Below are positions 1 to 10,780 of a DNA stretch of 64,000 nucleotides, piece by piece. This DNA comes from Deroplatys truncata (lineage: Eukaryota > Arthropoda > Insecta > Mantodea > Mantidae). The first letter of the stretch is position 1. The number at the start of each line of letters is the position of its first letter. The stretch covers positions 112,821,692 through 112,885,691 of the forward strand of contig CM060978.1 in NCBI GenBank assembly GCA_030765065.1, written 5' to 3'. A model generated the notes under the pieces. It was given only the letters and a program-made list of their open reading frames with translations. It did not search any database and was not told the DNA's origin. The position numbers and the translations under genes are program-made.

Positions 1-1834
1 TATACCCCAAGGGCAGTAATGCTGCATAGAACAAAACCAGAAAGGTCACAGCTTGAAAATAGGAGAGTCTGATGTACTTCAGCGTTATACATTAATCTTT
101 TAGAGACCCCAAGTTGTATACTCAAATGAAACTCAGGGAAAGTGAAATACTTCTTAATTTATTGTATTTATTATACATCAATAGCAATAACTTCTATCAT
201 TGACACGACAGTTTTACTTAAATGAACCATTAAACACGCTTACCATAAGTGCTCAAGTTCCCCACAACACAATAAGAAAAAGACTACAGAAATAATTTGA
301 GACATTAATACTGTTCTCATACCCTGACTTTACCATTTAGTATGGTCAGTACTTAATTTCACTTACTCAGGGGATGCAGTATGCGTTGTGTTCTTTTACC
401 ACATTTCAGCAATTTCTTGTTTACACGTGCTAAGTGGTTGTGCAAGGTCTAAATTTGCATCATTTGAACATGTTCCTTCCCCTAGTCCCAGAAATAAGCA
501 ACCTGAATCACACTGCCTAGCAGCACTCACTAAACATTGAAATCGAGTTGGCTGCCGTTCTGAGGATAAGCGAGCGGGGGAAGGAGTCGAAATGGTTTGC
601 GATTCCTGTTTTCGTCGTCCCTATTTTAAACCCTCTATGTCTTAGTAAAATTGTGAGTGCTTGTGCGATCGAGAACAAAAAGGATCGTGTTTACTAAATG
701 CAAATTGGTTATCCTTTCATGCTTATCGGCCTCTGGTTTGGAGACTGATAAACTGAGATTTGCGAGTATGTGCGAACTCATAGCTGTTACCGCATTCTCA
801 TTATAGCATCTGAACGCTATGTCACGCCATTAACCTACCTTAGCAAGTTGACAAATTTCTTTACAGTTGTTTTCACGAATGGTCTATATTCTGCGTGCAA
901 GCTGCCTTAAATTAAGCCAGGCTAAACCTCGGCAACTCTCTCCTGAGCAACCGCTTCCATTACACCCTTCTACTTTTCTTCATGACATCGTAACTGCTTC
1001 ACTATACTTTACTTAGTAATTCTGGGAAAATATTTGACGACCTTTTTATAACAACATAACGACGATATCTACATTAAGTCTTCAATATTGAGATTCAGTA
1101 GAAGAAAACTAAACAATGAAACTAAACACTAATCGTTTAGTTGCTTGGTGATTTGGTACTCGTACTTAGTCGTAAACACGTGTAAACAAGATATTACGTA
1201 CATCTCCACAAGTATTTACAAAAAATAATTTAGCTTTTGTGAATGTGATATTAAAATGATCTTGTATTATTGATGCACTCTGCCTCTACATACAAAGATG
1301 AAGAGCAAAAATAAACAAAGTTATCATCATTATAAGACGAATGTGGCCTTTAAAATCCTTAGTGGATACCTAACGGAGTCGTTAATTATTTATCATTTTC
1401 ATCCACTATTTTAATTTGCTTTTAGACTTCGGAATTTCCATTCCGAGCCAAAGGAATTATCTAATGGGTTGCGGATTATGGAGTCACAGTATTCGTAAAA
1501 TAAAAACACTTGGTACTTCTGCAACTTAAACAAAGCGATGAAGAGGATATTTAAATAAATTTAGTATTCTTGAATATATTTGTGTATCAATGCATAATAT
1601 AAAACAACCAGATTTTCGTTAATTTTCGGTTTTGAATAAATAAGATGATAATGGCTTGCCCTGAAGTAAAAATGAACTTTAAAAACGTTTGTTTCTAGAG
1701 TTTTCACTAAATAGTTGCTAAATTTATATGAAGTGTGACGTGCTTTAGGCTCCCATAGAAAATAGGTTATAATGCATCATAATTATTTTCCTAAAGGAGG
1801 TTTCTAATGGGGAACTTTATCTTATCTTCCGTAA
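1..1834. other. Unassigned AT-rich stretch
   Basis: No open frame of 60 codons or more on either strand before 1807, and no tRNA-like boxes, terminal repeats or tandem arrays that I can recognise. Probably intergenic or intronic DNA. A short exon could escape notice. Confidence 0.5.
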
Positions 1835-2052
1835 CGGAGGGGACTCGGCACCGATCTAGAGGGAATATTGTACCTACGCCCTACGAGGGGGCGTCTCCGG
1901 GAGGAAAGATAAGGCGAGATGAAGCTCCGCGTGGCCGGATCCAGGAGCGACGGTACAGCAATAACAGCGTCTCTACCTTTTCAGAAATAGACACTCCGGC
2001 AGACAGATAAGCAGACCGGGGACCCCGCCCCATACAGATTGGGGACTTAGTC
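1835..2052 (-). repeat. Fragment of GC-rich long SINE (family C)
   Basis: This GC-rich island aligns by eye with the first 215 bp of the repeat at 34764-35333: shared blocks include GGCACCGATC, ATATTGTACC, an adjacent gacgcct/gcgtctc segment, and a closing block with CAGACCGGGGAC and CGCCCCATACAGA. The tRNA-like head seen in the two longer copies (near 12999 and 35333) is absent, so this is only the distal part of the element. The small open frame here is a by-product of GC content and is not called as a gene. Confidence 0.65.
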
Positions 2053-2136
2053 AAAAATCGAAATATCTCGCTTATCATTAGTCTTTTTTACGTTGTATAA
2101 AAAAGGTTTTTAATCATAATGTTTCTGATAGATATA

Positions 2137-3510
2137 CACTGCCGTTTGTGAAAATTGCAACACCAAGAAAGAAGTTCCCGAATAACTCCAAACTTGGCGG
2201 AAGTAAGAAGAGTGTGCAAGCAATAGTGATTAGGTTTGCAGAGAGATGGGGTACACGTAGGCCAAGCAGAGCCCTCGTGTCGGTCCGACAAGGTCAGTGT
2301 TGCGCCCAGTGTAGTCAGTGTAGAGCTGTCACACAAGGTGGAAACAATAAAGTGAGTGCCAGTATGCCTCGTCGACGTCAAAGGGAATCATATCGGCATG
2401 TGAGTGAGTTCGAACGGGGCAGAATGATCGGTCTCCGGGAAGCGGGTTTGTCATACCGTGACATTTCGGCTCGTACAGGGCATGCTGCTACGACAGTGAT
2501 GCGTGTGTAGAAGCAGTAGAGAGATGAAAGTCGTATGCAGTGAAGAGTGGGTACTGGATCACGGAACATGACCACAGCACGGGATGACCATCATCTTGTC
2601 CGCATGCCGTAATGGACCGTACAGCTTCATCCAAAGTGTTGGTTCGACGCTGGAGCACAGTAATAGGTGTGAACTTGTCTGCATCAACGGTTCGTCGCCG
2701 TCTGCTGCAGGTTGGACTGCTTGTATGCATTCCATTACGTTGGCTTCCATTGTCCAGAAACAACAAGCTCCTCCGACTGCTATGGGCACGTGAACACCGT
2801 CACTGGGGTGCTCAGTGGCAAAATGTAGTCTTTTCGGACGAGTCCCGCTTCAACGTGTCCTACAGTGATGGCCGCATATGTGTCCGGCGGTACCGTGGTG
2901 AGCGCAACCTGGAGGGCTACATCGTTGAGCGGCATAGCGGACAAACACCAGGTGTGATGGTTTGGGGCGCCATTGGTTACAGCAACCAATCTTGCCTCCT
3001 ACGAATTGAGGGCACTTTGAACAGCAACCGTTACCTAACGGTGGTTGTAGAGCCTGAGGTACTCCCCCCTGCTTCAGGCATCTCCACAGGCCACATTCCA
3101 ACAGGACAATGCCCGGCCACATATTGCGAGGAATCTACAGGCCTTCTTCGAAGAGCAACGGGTACATTGCTTCTCTGGCCTGCACGTTCGCCTGGCATGT
3201 CGCCCATCGAACATGTCTAGGATATGGTTGGTCGTCACCTGGTGCGTCACGGTCCTCCAGTAAGCAGTGTCACGGATTTGTGGGCTCGAATACAAACTGC
3301 GTGGAGGGAAATCCCTCAGGAACCTATTCAGAACCTTTTTGATTCAATACCACGGCATGGAGGCCACATCAAATACTGAATATTAGGGCTCAAAGGTCAT
3401 GCATAGATTTGAAAAGTTTATCATTTTTTGTCATGTACCTAACCTGTGGTATTAATTCATTGAATTCATGCGTTTCCTTCTTGGTGTTGCAATTTTCACA
3501 AACGGCAGTG
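2137..3510 (+). mobile_element. Tc1-family DNA transposon, complete ends
   Basis: The element is 1374 bp. Its terminal inverted repeats start CACTGCCGTTTGTGAAAATT and match perfectly over 33 bp (2137-2169 against 3478-3510), then drift. A TA dinucleotide flanks each end (2135-2136 and 3511-3512), the target duplication of the IS630-Tc1-mariner superfamily. The interior encodes a decayed DD(34)E-type transposase (separate entry). The ends are much better preserved than the coding region, so this copy cannot move itself but could be moved in trans if a related active copy exists elsewhere. Confidence 0.93.
2364..3379 (+). pseudogene. Tc1 transposase, inactivated
   Basis: The start codon at 2364 opens the typical arginine-rich N-terminus (MPRRRQRESY) followed by a helix-turn-helix paired-like region (GLSYRDISARTGHAATTVMR). 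The frame ends at a TAG at 2508 where Tc1 relatives have Trp, and a second TAG follows four codons later. Reading resumes in another frame at about 2612 with DRTAS, VRRR and a catalytic-domain block FSDESRFNV that carries the first catalytic Asp. QDNARPH with the second Asp lies in a shifted frame near 3103-3120, and SPIEH with the catalytic Glu is back in the 2612 frame near 3206. A Trp-to-stop change follows at 3218, and the family C-terminus (IQTAWREIPQE) ends at TGA 3377-3379. At least three nonsense changes and about three frame changes make this a dead copy. Catalytic residues are still recognisable. Confidence 0.92.
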
Positions 3511-3814
3511 TAGTTATTTACATCATTTCTGTGGGAATGTTATGTGGTAATACGACATTTCGATAATATTGATCTATGTACTGTTCATGTACACTGGAAA
3601 ACAAACATAAGGAACAGGCACAAATCTATATGCTATTAAATGTTTTACTTTTTATTAACATCGCAGAAAAAACAATTTTATTATCCGTTTTTGAAACATA
3701 TGGCATGTATGTTGCACACAGAGCCTACCAAAGGGAGGGAGAAGAGATCGGGGAGAAGGGTATTAGAAGAAGGGAAGAAATGACAGGGAAAGAGGGGGAA
3801 AAATTAATTTTATT
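3511..3814. other. Gap between elements, purine-rich part
   Basis: About 300 bp without an identified element. The segment 3731-3800 is strongly purine-rich (ggaggga, agaagggaagaaa), which produces a 91-codon open frame that I do not believe is coding. Confidence 0.4.
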
Positions 3815-4078
3815 TTATTTATGGACGCTCTTCAACTATTGTAGTTCTTAGCGTACTATTCTATATTCCGAGAGAAAGACCGGAAATTTTTGCTCAGAGG
3901 CCTCTTTATCGGGCTTGAGGTTCCTTTACGTGCCGTAAATTTACGACACGGGACCACCGGCTTTGCTTCCCTTCCGAAAGAAGCCATGTTAAGGATTTTT
4001 ACGCCCGAAAAAAATCCGTCACCTTGCCCTGGGTTTGAACCGGCGACCTCGGGAACTAGAGGCCATTGAAAGAGGGAG
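3815..4078 (-). repeat. tRNA-derived SINE, family A
   Basis: On the minus strand this reads as a tRNA-like head with a B box near 4039-4049 (rc GGTTTGAACC, seen on the + strand as gggtttgaacc), then a body containing the complement of TTTACGGCACGTAAA and GAGGCCTCT, and an A/T-rich 3' end near 3815. It is the same family as the + strand copy at 29563-29845, with which it shares most of its length at roughly 80 percent by eye. Transcription of such elements depends on the internal pol III promoter in the head, and movement on a LINE reverse transcriptase. Confidence 0.85.
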
Positions 4079-4115
4079 AGATATAATCACTGCAATAACA
4101 CTACTGTGGGTTCTA

Positions 4116-5216
4116 TGGGGGTCACTCTAAAAGTTTTGAGAATGGGCAACAATGAGTAGTGGTAAGCCAAAGCAGCTTTTCCTAACTTCAGATTGAAGTT
4201 CAAATGGCTACAACAATGTGCATCGTCAGTACCGCTTGTGTATGTATAGCAGGTGTGGCTACACCATACGCTAGGATGGATGTCAAGCGAGAGCATTTCC
4301 GTGCTATGATTTTCTATGAGTTTAAAGTCGGTTTAGCGGAGAGAGAATGCCTTGAAATACTGCATCGTGCATTTGGGAATCTTTGCTCTTTGCAATCCAC
4401 CATTAGTCGATGGTATGCAGAGTTTAAAAGAGGAAGATGAAGACCGAGCAGGACTGCCCACGGCAGCGAACATGAATGAAAATGTCGTGAAAGCAGAGCG
4501 CATGTCGGAAAGATCAACGTTGCACATATGGTCAGATTCAAGAAGCCCTAAATATTGTATCGGCAGCAGTGAAAACAATCCTGAAAGAAAAATTGTCAGA
4601 GAAGCTCTGCAGTCGCTGGATCCCCACCGCCTCACAAATGAGCAGAAACAAGCACGTGTGCATTGGTGCCAAGAAATGATTGAAAAATTCAAAGGATGAA
4701 GATACAAAAACAATTTAACATTGTAACTGGTGTCGAAAGCTGGATTTACCAGTGGGGTCCAGAAACTAAACGACAATCATCGGCCTGGGTCTTTCCAGGA
4801 GAACATCCCCTAACAAAAGTGAAGCGAACGAGAAGCGTTGGCAAGAAGATGATTTGTTCCTTCTTCTCAGCAAGTGGCCAAATCGTGACGATCCCATTTG
4901 AGGGACAAAAGACTGTTAACTGCCAGATGGCACACCACAAAATGTCTGCCACAAGTGTTCAATGAACGGAGAAAAAAAGTGTCCTAAGGCTGGTCTGCGT
5001 GGAATTTTGTTGCATCATGACAATGAGACTGCCCACACTGCACAAAAAACAACCCAATTTCTTCAGGAGTCAGGTATTTGTCCCATCCACCCTACAGTCC
5101 AGATCTGGCCCCATACGACTTTATTCTATTCCCCAAAATGAAAGAAAAATTCGAGGTCAATGATTTGAGACACCTGAAGCCTCAGCAGCCGCTTACGAAG
5201 AATGTATTTGCACTCT
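4116..5216 (+). mobile_element. mariner transposon, 3' truncated
   Basis: The 5' end TGGGGGTCACTCTAAAAGTT resembles the end of the mariner at 35371. The transposase begins at ATG 4276 (MDVKREHFRAMIFYEFK) with the mariner helix-turn-helix and the hallmark WYAEFKRGR at 4410-4436, then is interrupted by TGA 4438. Later segments in other frames show PETKRQSSAWVFPGE near 4757, LLHHDNETAHTA near 5010 and HPPYSPDLAPYDF near 5083. Two Asp residues of the D,D34D triad remain, but the first (family TGDESW) reads TGVESW near 4729, so catalysis would be lost even without the frame breaks. The 3' terminal repeat is missing: sequence runs directly into a HINE-like copy at about 5217. Confidence 0.9.
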
Positions 5217-6020
5217 TTCCAAAAACCATTTTTGGAAACATGTCCGTGTGTGTGTGTGTCTGTGTGTCTGTCTGTGAACAGCATAACTCAGAAACGAACA
5301 GTCGGATAAACATCAAACTTGGTATTTAGGTTCAGTATCTTCCAGAGATGCGACACGAAGGTTTTCAAGAAAATCCCCCACCCCAGATTACCCTTTACAT
5401 GGAACATTTTTCGAAAATTTTAATTTTCTCAAAAATGGCTCTAACGATTTTGATTAAAATATCACATGTTTAAGATATGTTCATGACAAATAAAATGTAT
5501 ATCTTGAATTTTCTGGGAATGTTTCCGAAAGTATTCTTCATTGTGAACGACTTTTGCATAACTGGTAAACCATAAGAGATAGGCAAACTTTTACTACACA
5601 CAAAATGTAGATAGCGTTAAAATACACAATTTATGTCATATACATTTTTTTTTGTTGAGTGAACCATTTCGAGATATTGCTTGTTATTCCCTTAAATTTT
5701 TCAATACTTATTTTCTCAAATGGGAATTCGTTATTCATTTTTTTATCTTGTATATGCAAAGAGTATTAACCTGTGGCAAAGGGAATGGTGCTGCACCTAG
5801 CAACCAGCTATTAAGAGATATGTATATGCTTAAAGCCTACTGTATTTCTATATTGCCCTTGTAAATATATATTCCCCTTACATCTACAAGCAAATTAGCA
5901 ATAAGATAGAGTCTGCAAATGTTTATCTCGATTAACATGAAGTAGATGGAGAATAAGCGTTTGTAAAAATAGTTTGTACAAGAGTAGAGAAAGTCATGTG
6001 AGTGTAACACATCAGATTTC
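5217..6020 (+). mobile_element. HINE-like repeat, copy 1 (5' truncated)
   Basis: Lacks the first 100 bp or so of the family. It starts within the block ATTTTTGGAAACATGTCC just before the GT microsatellite, and continues through the diagnostic blocks CAGCATAACTCAGAAACGAA, ACCAAACTTGGTATT and GATGCGACACGAAGG to the 3' end AACACATCAGATTT at about 6018. The 3' subterminal motif AGTAGAGAAAGT lies at about 5984-5995. The 5' loss coincides with the 3' loss of the neighbouring mariner, so one deletion could explain both. Confidence 0.85.
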
Positions 6021-6111
6021 TTTTGTTGAGTGAACCGTTTTCGAGATATTGCTTGTTATTCCCTTAAATTTTCCAATACTTATACTTTTTTTCAAATTCG
6101 TTATTCATTTT
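6021..6111 (+). mobile_element. HINE-like repeat, copy 2, first part (interrupted)
   Basis: Starts in mid-element at TTTTGTTGAGTGAACCGTTT and breaks at the T-run after TTATTCATTT. The same copy resumes at 7061 with ATGTCCTGGACATGCAAAGA; in an uninterrupted copy (9932-10780) these two segments are contiguous. The upstream half of this copy is missing because copy 1 sits at the other T-run. Confidence 0.85.
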
Positions 6112-7060
6112 TACTTTCTCTACTACGTATAGTAAGTAGGGGAAGTATTTTATTCCACCCAAAAATTCGATACCGAGATTTCACCGGAAATACATGTTTT
6201 GAGACCCCCTGAATCCAAAAAAAGCATTTTTGGAAACATGTCCCTGTGTGTGTGCGTGTGCCTATGCCTGTCTGTGTGTCTGCCTGTGTCCGAATCTGTC
6301 TGTCTGTGTGTCTGTGAACAGCATAACTCAGAAACGAACAGTCTGATAAACACCAAACTTGGTATTTAGGTTCAGTGTCTTCCAGAGATGCGACACGAAG
6401 GTTTTCAAGAAAATCCCCCCACCCAGATTACCCTTTACATGGAACATTTTTCGAAAATGTTAATTTTATCAAAAATGGCTCAAACGATTTTGATTAAAAT
6501 ATCATATGTTTAAGATATGTTCATGACAAATAAAATGTATATCTTGAATTTTCTGGGAATGTCTCCAAAAGTATTCTTCATTGTGAACGACTTTTGCATA
6601 ACTGGTAAACCATAAGAGATAGACAAAATTTTACTACACAAAAAAATGTAGATCGCGTTAAAATACACAATCTATGTCATATACATTGTTTTGTTGAGTG
6701 AACCATTTTCGAAATTTGCTTGTTATTCCCTTAAATTTTTCAATACTTATTTTCTCAAATGGGAATTCGTTATTCATTTTTTGTCTTGGATATGCAAAGA
6801 GTATTAATCTGTGGCAAAGGGAATGGTGCTGCACCTAGCAACAGCTATTAAGAGATATGTATGTGCTTAAAGGCTACTGTATTTCTATATTGCCCTTGTA
6901 AATATATATTCCCCTTACATCTACAAGAAAATTAGCAATAAGATAGAGTCTGCAAATGTTTATCTCGATTAACATGAAGTAGATGGAGAATAAGCATTTG
7001 TAAAAATAGTTTGTACAAGAGTAGAGAAAGTCATGTGAGTGTAACACATCAGATTTTTTT
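6112..7060 (+). mobile_element. HINE-like repeat, copy 3 (inserted in copy 2)
   Basis: Full length, about 945 bp, beginning at the 12-bp terminal motif ACTTTCTCTACT (6113-6124) and ending AACACATCAGATTTTTTT at 7060, with AGTAGAGAAAGT near 7020-7031 and the hairpin ATGTGAGTGTAACACAT just after it. It lies precisely within a T-run of copy 2, giving a clean empty-site comparison for both ends. The internal microsatellite is a mixed GT/CT stretch at 6245-6318. Confidence 0.9.
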
Positions 7061-7289
7061 ATGTCCTGGACATGCAAAGAGAATGGAATGCGCCACCTAG
7101 CAACCAGCGCTTAAAAGATTTGACTATCGCTTAAAACCTACCATATGCCCCTTGCATCTACAAGAAAATTAGCAATAAGATTGACATCTCGATATCTCGA
7201 TTAACATGAAGCATATGGCGAATAAGCGTTTGTAAAAATAGTTTGTACAAGAGTAGAGAAAGTCATATGAGTGTAACACATCAGATTTC
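7061..7289 (+). mobile_element. HINE-like repeat, copy 2, second part
   Basis: Continuation of the copy interrupted at 6111. It runs from ATGTCCTGGACATGCAAAGA to the family 3' end AACACATCAGATTT at 7289, including the subterminal AGTAGAGAAAGT at about 7253-7264 and a hairpin (ATATGAGTGTAACACAT) with one changed stem base. Confidence 0.85.
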
Positions 7290-8453
7290 TATATCCCGGA
7301 ACACAAAAGATGCACTTTATACAGTTTACGCACAATTAAGCGTTTTACAGAATACCATTTTTACTTTTTATTCACAAATTATATTCCTCGTTGCTAGGCA
7401 CCCTATGGAAATTCATTTGGACATTAGCACTACTTTCGTAGCCATTTTATTTATCGTTTGGCCTCTGAGTAGACCTATATTCGGTTGTAACTCCCCATTC
7501 CTTTCTGTTAACATAAACTCTGGATGACACTATTTCCGCAGATTACAAGAGGGCGTAAAGGAACTGAGTTATGAGCTGGAAACTTCGCAGCTGAGGCTTC
7601 AAATTAAATAATTTCTGTAATAAATCGTTCACATAAAGTTCTTGCTTTACATAATGCGGAGCAGGAAATGGTCTCTCTGGTAAAGTAATACATATGGCTG
7701 TTAGTTCAGGCATCCAGCCACCGCTTTTTTCGATAATGTACAGAAAAAATGTGTTACGAGAGAAATAATCGTCATCAAAGCAATCAATGTATTGATCGGC
7801 TCGCTCTGCAGTTGATGAGGGTGCGGTTCTTATCAAGATAAGTTTTTGAAGGACACAGAATTGAACTCAATTTATACGTATTTGCTTACACCTTTTGTGT
7901 GAAACCAAGGATGAATTTTTGGCTAAAAGATGCAGGCGTTATTGCTTGTCAAATGATAAATACAATCATTTCTCTACCTTCTTCACCAATTCGTCGTCTC
8001 GAAGAAATGAGGAATGTGTAGGATGCTTAATGAGCAGTAAGTTTTCATTGGATCGATAGAATATAATTTCTTTCTTCTAAGGTTCACAGATGATATTTTT
8101 CTCCCAATTGAAAGCAGTCATTGCTTTGATTTCTTCACAACAGCTATGTTATTTATCTGTGGTGCATCCCAAGTATCTAAAGGTGTCCACTTGCACCACT
8201 CAGAATCATTCAACTCAGTTACACAAGAGTATCAGAGTCTTTGTGATGTTACATTGCTTCGGGTATTCATAGACAAGGGTTGTGGAGGGAAGGGAAAGTA
8301 CAACGTACTACCCAGCTAGTTCTTCGCTAACAGTAATTTCGCCTTAACTCACTTGCCCTACACTTCTCACTGCGTTCCTAGCTGGGAGCAAAGCGGAGAA
8401 TTTTTCGCTGTCGCCACAGAGCATTAGTTGGCTGACACTACTCTGCTAAAGTA
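7290..8453. other. Stretch with one unrecognised frame only
   Basis: Apart from the minus-strand frame at 7543-7836 I see no element or gene. The last 150 bp before the MITE contain no tRNA-like boxes. Confidence 0.4.
7543..7836 (-). other. Unrecognised open reading frame, possible exon
   Basis: A 97-codon frame that stays open for about 13 further codons upstream. Its composition is protein-like, not repetitive: an acidic run DCFDDDYF, then GGWMPELTAICITLPERPF, PAPHYVKQELYVNDLLQKLF and LKPQLRSFQ. I do not recognise the family. No convincing splice sites or promoter were found, and it lies between HINE-like copies and a MITE, so it may be a retroposed or transposon-borne fragment. The frame could also be fortuitous. 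Confidence 0.2.
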
Positions 8454-8640
8454 AGGGAGAAATTACCTTGTAATTGACACGCACTCCTTTCAGACAGCAG
8501 CTGCTGGAAGGCTCGTCTCTAGCGGACCGATCGTTGCTTATCTGGGGGTTTGTCTTCCTAAATAGTTGGTCCTCGAGATAGCAAGCCATCCAGCAGATGA
8601 CTTAGAGGAGCGTGTGTCAATCACAAGGTAATTTCTCCCT
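8454..8640. mobile_element. 187-bp MITE with TA target duplication
   Basis: Terminal inverted repeats of 35 bp: the left arm starts AGGGAGAAATTACCTTGTAA (8454-8488) and pairs with 8606-8640 with three mismatches. A TA flanks each end (8452-8453 and 8641-8642). There is no coding capacity. The TA duplication suggests mobilisation by a Tc1/mariner-type transposase, but the ends do not match the Tc1 or mariner copies in this window. This is the only copy here. Confidence 0.85.
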
Positions 8641-8642
8641 TA

Positions 8643-9477
8643 CTATACTTAAAATCGAATTCGCAGGTGTATCTCCGTAGCTCTTCCTTTAATAAATGCA
8701 ATCTTTGTGCATTTATCTTCATTCTAGTTCTAGACTTTTGCGGTTGCATTTTATCTCTATTACAATATTCCTTAGGACCTCTTTTGTTAACACTGCTGCG
8801 TCATCAGCATCATCTCATCCTCTTAACACTACTCTTATTTTTGCTGGAAGAAATTCTTTACGAAATTCTCCAGGTAGTTGTTGAACAAGTATAAGGGATA
8901 TCCGTTTCGCATGCCCCTATCTTTACAAATAATGAATACAATTTTTCATTATCAGTCATTGCCTTACGACTTGAGAAATGTATAAGAAGCTAAGTTGTTA
9001 CCGAGTATCTAGATATAGTACAGCAGTCTCCTGTGTAGGTGACACAAGTGAATTATTAGTGCAATTGTCAAAATTATTTACAGAACACGAAAAATGGATG
9101 CATTTGACACATAAACATTGATTCATTATTGCTGATTATGCAATGACTGGATCTGCCCTAGGTGCATGCATATATACTTGCAAGTGCTACTTCGCGTAGG
9201 TATAGAGGGCAAAAACTTCGAAGGAATACGCGCATCAAAGGGATAAGAGAAGACTATTTCAAAGCTACAAGACTCATTTGGCATTGAAAATAATGCGATA
9301 AAATCCACCGAGCTGCTATTTAAAAGGATGAGCGAACTCCGGCGTGTCACTACATTGGCACGGTCAGAGTTTTGCGTTTTCTAATAATGAATATCAGGGT
9401 TTTGCTACCTATCATGTCCCTGATGTTCATTATCTTCCAACACAGAATGAGCAAATTTAATAAAACAGGAAGCACCA
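8643..9477. other. Unassigned stretch
   Basis: No recognisable element. Short open frames here have no family resemblance that I can see. Confidence 0.4.
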
Positions 9478-9640
9478 TGAGTAACTCGGTGACTTCTAAA
9501 CTCTCTTAAGAAGGGTTCAAATTCCTTCGCCTGTAAAGAACGCTGTTAATCCTCCAGCCAGATGAGTAAACACCTGGGATGCTCCGGAAATTTTGTGGTT
9601 ATTTCTCACACGATAAGATAAAGCCTATACATTTTTATTG
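9478..9640 (+). repeat. Probable tRNA-derived SINE remnant
   Basis: A possible degraded A box (GTAACTCGGTGAC, near 9480) followed at a tRNA-like distance by a B box (GGGTTCAAATTCC, 9517-9529). The following 80 bp contain a block, ACACCTGGGATGCTCCGG, that faintly recalls the core of family B. The copy is old and its boundaries are not visible. Confidence 0.45.
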
Positions 9641-9931
9641 ACTTTCATTTTCATTTGCTTCAGTATACGAGAATTTAGAGTGGTTTTAAGGCGCCGAGCA
9701 TCTATTTAAAATTACCCAATACGGTCTCGGCTACATGTACAAGGCGGAAGAGAAAATATCGTAACCATTTCTATCACAAGTTAGTTATTGTTGCTAATGA
9801 GCACATACGGAGAAAAGCAAAACCGTACACTCTTGAACATGCTCAATTAGACAACACAATGTTTCGGAAACGCTAATACTATTAAAAGGTATTGGATGCA
9901 TATTGAATATTTTAATGAAGTGTGCCTTTTT

Positions 9932-10780
9932 ACTTTCTCTACTACGTATAGTAAGTAGGGGAAGTATTGCATTCCACCCAAAAATTCGATACCGAGATTT
10001 CACCGGAAATACATGTTTTGAGACCTCCTGAATCCAAAAAAAGCATTTTTGGAAACATGTCCGTGTGTGTGTGTGTGTCTGTGAACAGCATAACTCAAAA
10101 ACTAACAGTCGGATAAACACCAAACTTGGTATTTAGGTTCAGTATCTTCCAGAGATGCGACACGAAGATTTTCAAGAAAATCCCCCCACCCCAGACTACC
10201 CTTTACATGGAACATTTTTCGGAAATTTTAATTTTCTCAAAAATGGCTCTAACGATTTTGATGAAAATATCATATGTTTAAGATAATGTCATGAGAAATG
10301 AAATGTATATCTCGAAATTTCTGGGAATGTCTCCAAAAGTATTCTTCATTGTGAACGACTTTTGCATTACTGGTAAACCATAAGAGATAGACAAAATTTT
10401 ACTACACAAAAAATGTAGATCGCGTTAAAATACACAACTTATATCATATACATTTTTTTTGTTGAGTGAACCGTTTTCGAGATATTGCTTGTTATTTCCT
10501 TAAATTTTCCAATACTTATACTTTTTCTCAAATTCGTTATTCATTTTTTTATGTCCTGGACATGCAAAGAGAATGGAATGCGCCACATAGCAACCAGCGA
10601 TAAAATATTTGACTATCGCTTAAAAGCTACCATATTCCCCTTGCATCTACAAGAAAATTACAAATAAGATTGACATCTCGATATCTCGATTAATATGAAG
10701 CATATGGAGAATAGGCGTTTGTAAAAATAGATTGTACAAGAGTAGAGAAAGTCATGTGAGTGTAACACATCAGATTTTTT
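9932..10780 (+). mobile_element. HINE-like repeat, full-length copy 4
   Basis: A good reference copy of about 849 bp, starting ACTTTCTCTACT (9932-9943) directly after a T-run and ending AACACATCAGATTTTTT. The GT microsatellite is at 10062-10080, the ACCAAACTTGGT near-palindrome near 10119, and the subterminal AGTAGAGAAAGT at 10741-10752. It belongs to the subtype whose 3' half carries ATGTCCTGGACATGCAAAGA, as does copy 2. No frame longer than about 110 codons, so non-autonomous. Confidence 0.92.

Noticed and set aside
3576-3851. 91-codon plus-strand frame
   Set aside because: Second half is a purine-rich low-complexity run and the first half lacks any recognisable domain.
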